Of a stretch of DNA of 64,000 bases, positions 61,778-64,000 are shown one piece after another. The notes under the pieces are model-generated. The model saw only the letters and a list, made by a program, of their open reading frames with translations. It ran no database searches and had not been told where the DNA came from. The DNA comes from Actinomycetes bacterium (lineage in GTDB: Bacteria > Actinomycetota > Actinomycetes > Mycobacteriales > Mycobacteriaceae): the NCBI GenBank assembly GCA_023432405.1, contig JAEYUQ010000010.1, positions 1 through 64,000 of the forward strand, in the 5' to 3' direction. The first letter of the stretch is position 1. Each line of letters opens with the position of its first letter. The position numbers and the translations under genes are program-made.

Positions 61778-62055
61778 TCCCCACGCAGAATTCGGTTAAG
61801 CTGCGGCCGCACATCCCACCAGTACAGGCCGATAATTACCATACCTATCCAGTTAATAAAGGGCAGCTGCATGGACACTACTATTGCTGAACCAATGAGC
61901 ATGGCAACCCACGCTATTTTGGATTGTCGATCCCCTGCCCGGAAGGCGTCCTCCCGTGTGGTGGTAGCCAGGATTGCACCTATCAGCCCAAACAGCCCAA
62001 TCACAAGTTGAAGAGCAAAGAGTACCCACCCTATATAGAAACTAATTAGATCCAC
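61771..62055 (-). CDS. DUF2516 membrane protein (Rv0476-like)
   Basis: 94 residues, three hydrophobic segments (about residues 4-28, 44-64 and 66-80) and a conserved MVIIGLYWWDVRPQL end, features of DUF2516. The frame is open further upstream with ATGs at 62070 and 62076, but GTG 62055 (VDLISFYIGW) has GAGGAG 8 nt upstream and overlaps the preceding small ORF by 14 bp. The DeoC-like gene starts within its last codons. Confidence 0.75.
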   Translation of the reverse strand: MDLISFYIGWVLFALQLVIGLFGLIGAILATTTREDAFRAGDRQSKIAWVAMLIGSAIVVSMQLPFINWIGMVIIGLYWWDVRPQLNRILRGEW

Positions 62056-62185
62056 GGCTGGGCTCCTCATCCTCATAAGTGACGGACAGCACTTCTCCCT
62101 CAACAACAACGGGATCTTCCTGATGCCATCCGGCGATGAACTCTCTCTTGATATCGGAGAGTACAGTACGAATCTTCTTCAACAC
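62042..62185 (-). CDS. Possible small protein, 47 residues
   Basis: GTG 62185 (AGAGGT upstream) opens a frame beginning LKKIRTVLSDIKREFIAGWH and ending in an acidic part (EGEVLSVTYEDEEPSRGSN). Basic amphipathic start and acidic end look protein-like, and its stop overlaps the DUF2516 start with a strong ribosome site between, indicating coupling. It begins 9 bp after the DUF445 stop on the same strand. No known family. Confidence 0.5.
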   Translation of the reverse strand: MLKKIRTVLSDIKREFIAGWHQEDPVVVEGEVLSVTYEDEEPSRGSN

Positions 62186-62194
62186 GATGTACCT

Positions 62195-63484
62195 CTAAAA
62201 CAGCAGCTGAGAGACTGTGTAGATCACCAAGCCCGCCAGCGAACCCACTATGGTGCCGTTAAGACGAATAAACTGCAGATCTTTCCCCACCATGAGCTCA
62301 ATCTTGTGGGAGGCTTCCTTGGCGTCCCAACTTTCCACAGTCTGCGAAATCATACTGGCAATCTCCCCGGAATAATTCCGCGCCACATTATCGGCAATCC
62401 CAATAATCCACTTTTCGGTCTTTTCTCGCAGCTCCGGATCATGCTCCAGACGATTCCCCCACTCCAGCGCGTACTCCACCAGTTTCCTGCGCACCAGCGA
62501 GTCTTCCTCTGACAACGCCTCCCGAGTGGCTGCTTCTGTACCATTCCAGAGCATTGTAGCGACGTCGTTTATGGTAGAAGACCCCAAAAGATCATGTTTT
62601 ATGCCCTCAATGCGCGCAATAGTTTCAGGATCGTGCTGAAGATCCTCCGCAAACTGTGCGACGCCGTTACGCAGCCAGGCGCGCCCCTCGTGCTCAGGAT
62701 CAGTGGCCATATCAGCGGTGAACTTCACAATCTCGCGGTACACCTTATCCCCTACGAGGGCTCCTGCGATGCTGCGCAAAGTCTCCGGAGCCCACTCCGG
62801 CATTCGTTTGTCCGTGAGCGTCAAAATGAGCTCCTCAGAACCCACAGCCTTCCGGTGCAACCAGTTCAAGGCTTCCTGGAGCATGGGCTCTACTTTGCCG
62901 TCAGCAATGAACTCCTCTAAAAATTTCCCCACCGGGGGTGCCCATAATGGTGCTGCAGCCTTCTCCACCAGAAGGGTACGGATCACAGCCTCGGCATCCT
63001 CTTGACGAATGGAATCCACCACATAGGAACCTAACGTGCCGACGCCCCTCGATACTCTCTCGGCGTTCCTCGGCTCAGTGAGCCACACCCCTGCTTTCAG
63101 TGGAAGATCGAGGGAGCGCAATTTCTCAGTAATGATTTCAGCATTAAAAAAGTTCTCACCTGTAAACTGCGCCAGGCTTTCCCCGAGTTCATCTTTGCGG
63201 TTGGGAATGATGGCCGTGTGGGGAATTTTGATGCCCAGGGGGTAGCGAAACAGTGCTGTCACAGCAAACCAATCGGCAAGGCCACCTACCAGGCCAGCTT
63301 CAGACATGGCCTGAACATACCCCACCCACGCGGGTGGGGAATTTACACTTCGCTGCGCCCATACGCAGGCAAGGTAAATGAGTGCTGCCAGAACTAGGAG
63401 TGCTGTCACACGCCTCTTATAGCTGCGTAGCGTGCGAGCACGTTCGCGGTCGGCGTCGGTAAGGGTAAAGAGGGAAGTACTCAC
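62195..63484 (-). CDS. DUF445 family membrane-associated protein
   Basis: 429 residues. Two N-terminal TM segments (RRVTALLVLAALIYLACVW and the AGLVGGLADWFAVTALFRYP motif) and a C-terminal TM (TIVGSLAGLVIYTVSQLLF) flank a long helical region, as in DUF445 (YjiN-like) proteins. IKIPHTAIIPNRKDELGESLA and the closing RLNGTIVGSLAGL are family marks. No function is established. GTG 63484 is chosen because the stop of a 28-codon upstream ORF overlaps it (TTGTGAG). Three GGTGGGGAA copies lie inside. Confidence 0.85.
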   Translation of the reverse strand: MSTSLFTLTDADRERARTLRSYKRRVTALLVLAALIYLACVWAQRSVNSPPAWVGYVQAMSEAGLVGGLADWFAVTALFRYPLGIKIPHTAIIPNRKDELGESLAQFTGENFFNAEIITEKLRSLDLPLKAGVWLTEPRNAERVSRGVGTLGSYVVDSIRQEDAEAVIRTLLVEKAAAPLWAPPVGKFLEEFIADGKVEPMLQEALNWLHRKAVGSEELILTLTDKRMPEWAPETLRSIAGALVGDKVYREIVKFTADMATDPEHEGRAWLRNGVAQFAEDLQHDPETIARIEGIKHDLLGSSTINDVATMLWNGTEAATREALSEEDSLVRRKLVEYALEWGNRLEHDPELREKTEKWIIGIADNVARNYSGEIASMISQTVESWDAKEASHKIELMVGKDLQFIRLNGTIVGSLAGLVIYTVSQLLF

Positions 63485-63567
63485 AACAGATTGATCCCCT
63501 GGATCAGCAGTTCTATTCCAACGATGGCAGCGATGAGGGCGGTAATCACCCAGAGAAGCTTGTTCAT
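63481..63567 (-). CDS. 28-residue single-TM microprotein upstream of DUF445 gene
   Basis: ATG 63567 opens a complete frame: MNKLLWVITALIAAIVGIEL continuing LIQGINLL. Basic start plus one 18-20-residue hydrophobic helix is the classic small inner-membrane protein pattern. Its TGA overlaps the DUF445 GTG (GTGA), so its translation would feed into DUF445. The Shine-Dalgarno is weak, and too little is known to assign a function. Confidence 0.6.
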   Translation of the reverse strand: MNKLLWVITALIAAIVGIELLIQGINLL

Positions 63568-63682
63568 AGGTTCTAGAGTAAACAAAAACTCGGGTGAGGC
63601 TCCGAAAACCCAGAGCACTCACACCGAGTCAGCCCACTACACCGCAACCTTCAAGGAGTGGGAAAGAGTAAAAGGACGTCGC

Positions 63683-64000
63683 TTAGCTATGGCGACCAGT
63701 GCGCTTGGCGTAGGCCTTGTAGTTAGCACGACCTTTCACATAAAACACATATCCGGCAATCCAGAGGACGATGGTTCCCACCACGCCAATGATCAAGTAG
63801 AGCATTCCGTTGGAATCCTGCATGGGAGCCACACCATTGGGGCCCACATAGGTTCCAGCGGCGGAGAATGGTCCCCAGAACAAGACAGCAGCGGAGTACA
63901 CGGCGGTACCAATGAACGCGAGGGAGGCCAGCCACAGACCCATGCATACCCAAATGGAGATGGTGTGCAGGGAGGAGTGAGGGGCTTCCAGAGAATTCGG
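63683..64000 (-). CDS. Membrane protein, N-terminus beyond the window
   Basis: The frame is open to the right edge, so the start is not seen; ATG 63943 is an internal possibility, but the 19 codons before it continue the hydrophobic stretch (TISIWVCMGLWLASLAFIG). At least two TM segments (one near the visible start, one YLIIGVVGTIVLWIAGYVFY) and a basic cytoplasmic end (KGRANYKAYAKRTGR) are present. No family recognised. Its stop is followed by GTAAAAGGACGTCG, a 14-mer also found at 6739-6752. Confidence 0.65.
   Translation of the reverse strand, partial: PNSLEAPHSSLHTISIWVCMGLWLASLAFIGTAVYSAAVLFWGPFSAAGTYVGPNGVAPMQDSNGMLYLIIGVVGTIVLWIAGYVFYVKGRANYKAYAKRTGRHS

Larger units (their letters stand above)
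57661..63341. repeat. Cluster of the 9-bp motif GGTGGGGAA (12 copies)
   Basis: Plus-strand copies start at 57661, 60397, 60817, 61528, 61738 and 63333; minus-strand copies (TTCCCCACC) start at 58996, 59224, 61432, 61751, 62283 and 62925. Many extend to GGGTGGGGAAAATT. Nine further copies lie at 20506, 23555, 23816, 34461, 37828, 46130, 48026, 52374 and 56181. They occur inside genes in different reading frames and in spacers. Confidence 0.85.

Noticed and set aside
1..64000. CRISPR arrays, IS transposases, prophage, tRNA and rRNA genes
   Set aside because: I saw no spacer-repeat series, transposase or integrase motif, and no tRNA- or rRNA-like sequence anywhere in the window.

Overview
The window looks like a chromosome segment of a mycolic-acid-forming actinobacterium (order Mycobacteriales/Corynebacteriales, probably Corynebacterium or a close relative such as Lawsonella). 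The evidence is an MmpL3-type mycolate exporter, mycothiol (mshA), menaquinone (menA) and dTDP-rhamnose genes, senX3-regX3, and gene order that matches Mycobacterium tuberculosis in blocks: the Rv0226c-Rv0224c neighbourhood, pckG-trmB-NYN-mmpL3 (Rv0211-Rv0206c), hemL to ccsA (Rv0524-Rv0529), hemA-hemB (Rv0509-Rv0512), and murB to proC (Rv0482-Rv0500). The genus call is an inference; no rRNA or tRNA gene was found.

Layout. 1-1.9 kb: end of a membrane protein and a GT4 glycosyltransferase that meet tail to tail with a 95-bp overlap. 2.0-4.5 kb: a decayed lactococcin-972-type bacteriocin locus (bacteriocin ORF, broken ABC ATPase, heavily frameshifted 7-TM immunity-type protein). 4.7-7.7 kb: methyltransferase, Fic protein, and remnants of a FAD-linked oxidase. 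7.8-16.5 kb: GTP-PEP carboxykinase, then the divergent trmB-NYN-mmpL3-flippase-like-DUF3054 run. 16.7-25.1 kb: a VaFE-like secreted protein, glycosyltransferase, menA, two small membrane proteins, rmlBCA and a HTH regulator. 25.3-31.5 kb: cytochrome c maturation operon (hemL, phosphatase, resA, ccdA, resB, resC). 31.5-45.1 kb: heme synthesis genes hemA, hemC, hemD, hemB, hemE and hemY, with a P-type-ATPase-like protein that has lost its catalytic residues embedded among them. 45.3-58.5 kb: SerB-like phosphatase, ribosomal protein bS22, BldC-like regulator, proC, a large coiled-coil membrane protein, ppx, senX3/regX3, gpmA, mshA and fadD. 58.7-64 kb: murB, DUF2505, DUF2993, DeoC-like, DUF2516 and DUF445 genes plus two unlisted small ORFs.

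How the genes work together. Genes at 25.3-44.6 kb form one functional block: tetrapyrrole synthesis from glutamyl-tRNA to coproheme precursors, followed by the System II machinery that attaches heme to c-type cytochromes. mmpL3, the rml genes, murB and the glycosyltransferases serve cell-envelope building. senX3-regX3 beside gpmA, ppx and mshA is the usual phosphate-responsive neighbourhood.

Most unusual. A 9-mer, GGTGGGGAA, occurs 21 times on both strands and in several reading frames, against about 0.5 expected by chance; 12 copies lie in the last 6.4 kb, including a 22-bp perfect palindrome of two copies. A second family (GACGACGCC, GCGACGTCG) is also over-represented. These look like DNA-level signals rather than products of protein coding.
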